In this document: piece by piece, positions 63,242 to 64,000 of the stretch
How the letters are laid out: every line of letters starts with the position of its first letter
Position numbering within the stretch: the first letter of the stretch is position 1
NCBI GenBank assembly: GCA_016778305.1
Contig: JADHPT010000001.1
Location: 200,457 to 264,456 of the forward strand
From: Candidatus Poseidonia sp.
GTDB taxonomy: Archaea; Thermoplasmatota; Poseidoniia; Poseidoniales; Poseidoniaceae
Direction of reading: 5' to 3'
DNA: 64,000 nt
Program-made: the position numbers and the translations under genes
The notes under the pieces: model-generated
The model's input: the letters and a program-made list of their open reading frames with translations, nothing else
Database searches by the model: none
Told to the model about the DNA's origin: nothing

Positions 63242-64000
63242 CTAATCGAGTGACTCCACATATTTCTTGACTTGGTAGGAGCCGCCTGAGAGGTCCAAAT
63301 CCCCGACGGTCTCAAAGCTACGAACACGTTCGATTTGGCCAAGAGTTGAAACTGGATGGTAATAATCGTAAAGGAGGTTGCCTGATGCATCAGCATTTTC
63401 AATCCAATCGACATAAGCGGTAGGGGTAGAAAGGAGCCACTTGTTATTGACAACGTCAACTTGGGCTTCAACGAAACACGTTTGCAGGATAATGTTTCGC
63501 GCTTCACACCATGAATCCTTCATTGGAAGTTGGAAATATCCCCAAGCGTGTGCCTCCCAACCGTCATTGGAGAAGTAGGGGTCACCTAGAATTCCAAAGG
63601 TGTACCAGCCAGGAATTCCTCGAGTTCGCAAGAGGCTAAAGAAAGCATTCGTTTGATCGTCACAATCTCCGAGTTGGCCTGCCAGGCACTCGGGGCCAGA
63701 TCGAGAAGTAACGGGTGCATCACGGTCGTATACGACATTGAGGTGGAGATAGTCAAAGGCAGCGCGAGAGAATGCATAGACGTTGTTCGACTTGCCTTCA
63801 GGAAGGCTTGTAGCGATGAGGTCGGCAGTACTCATAACAATTCCATCCTGGCCGTTAATGGCCCAATAGGGATTTGATTGTGAACCACGGTTGTACCATT
63901 CTGAGCCTCCAAATTCTGCTTGACGCACGCCATTCCCTCTGGATGCTAGGTCTTCAAAGGTTCCAGAATTTTCAACATTGACTCCCGTTGACTTCCCAGG
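63242..64000 (-). CDS. Transglutaminase-like protein, 3' part
   Basis: A partial gene running off the right edge; the frame stays open to base 64000, so the GTG at 63928 in the track is internal. The catalytic set is visible: GDCDDQTNAFFSLLRTRGIP with Cys, EAHAWGYFQLP with His, and an Asp in the later STPTAYVDW region. Such domains act as peptidases or cross-linking enzymes and are often exported. The N-terminus, and any signal peptide, lies outside. A link to K+ uptake through trkA and trkH downstream is not expected from family knowledge. Confidence 0.82.
   Translation of the reverse strand, partial: PGKSTGVNVENSGTFEDLASRGNGVRQAEFGGSEWYNRGSQSNPYWAINGQDGIVMSTADLIATSLPEGKSNNVYAFSRAAFDYLHLNVVYDRDAPVTSRSGPECLAGQLGDCDDQTNAFFSLLRTRGIPGWYTFGILGDPYFSNDGWEAHAWGYFQLPMKDSWCEARNIILQTCFVEAQVDVVNNKWLLSTPTAYVDWIENADASGNLLYDYYHPVSTLGQIERVRSFETVGDLDLSGGSYQVKKYVESLD

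Noticed and set aside
1-64000. CRISPR array, prophage, transposase or integrase
   Set aside because: No spaced direct repeats, no transposase or integrase motifs, and intergenic regions are all short.

Overview
The window is a gene-dense piece of an archaeal chromosome, most likely from a marine Thermoplasmatota lineage such as Poseidoniales (Marine Group II). That assignment is an inference from gene content; no marker phylogeny could be run. The archaeal evidence is direct: primase small subunit, the exosome/proteasome superoperon (psmA, SBDS, rrp4, rrp41, rrp42, L43e, pcc1, prefoldin beta), an EF-2/S7/S12 string, TiaS, RNA 2'-phosphotransferase with its archaeal zinc finger, isopentenyl phosphate kinase, a eukaryote-type glycyl-tRNA synthetase, replication factor C large subunit with a C-terminal PCNA-binding tail, and an archaeosortase. 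About 60 protein genes and one tRNA fill nearly all of the 64 kb. No intergenic stretch exceeds about 210 bases, and I saw no insertion sequence, prophage, CRISPR array or rRNA.

Layout. 1-707: 3' end of a CNNM/CBS transporter. 708-8632 (minus): menaquinone genes mqnE-mqnA-mqnD, a HEAT protein, a small zinc protein, primase priS, a proline-rich protein with a duplicated module, an RDD-like membrane protein and a membrane-anchored hydrolase. 8678-13817: divergent P-type ATPase and OPT transporter. 13896-16374: split transketolase and transaldolase. 16474-20688 (minus): thiolase, an unusual HMG-CoA-synthase-remnant/DUF35 fusion, a double zinc-ribbon protein and a MamK-like actin. 20807-24550: kptA, a zinc-ribbon gene on the other strand, isopentenyl phosphate kinase and a fused IPP isomerase/prenyl synthase. 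24519-28843 (minus): rps12, rps7, a DsrE-like gene, EF-2, MOSC. 29004-31717: UbiD, a TPR-like protein, Nudix. 31703-38465 (minus): the exosome/proteasome superoperon extended by a DHH phosphoesterase and a helical-repeat protein. 38615-47298: diphthine-ammonia ligase, purB, small membrane proteins, a degenerate RecA-like protein, TiaS, a HAD phosphatase, archaeosortase, a glutathione S-transferase and an Old Yellow Enzyme. 47302-56718: tRNA-Arg(CCG), a large surface protein, an Lhr-like helicase of 1760 residues and a ferredoxin. 56834-60196: glyS and rfcL. 60178-64000 (minus): TrkH, TrkA and a transglutaminase-like protein running off the right edge.

How the genes fit together. Several genes serve isoprenoid lipid and quinone synthesis: thiolase/DUF35, isopentenyl phosphate kinase, the isomerase-prenyl synthase fusion, UbiD and mqnE/A/D. 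A second theme is translation and RNA processing: S12, S7, EF-2 and its diphthamide ligase, TiaS, KptA, GlyRS, KEOPS Pcc1, SBDS and the exosome. Cell surface and ion homeostasis are represented by the archaeosortase, the lectin/LamG/PPC surface protein, TrkAH and the P-type ATPase.

The most unusual items are the MamK-like actin in an archaeon, the IDI1-prenyl synthase fusion, the shrunken HMG-CoA-synthase/DUF35 fusion that starts on a TTG overlapping the thiolase stop, a RecA-fold protein without its P-loop lysine, and a soluble GST. All homology calls come from reading motifs, not from database searches.
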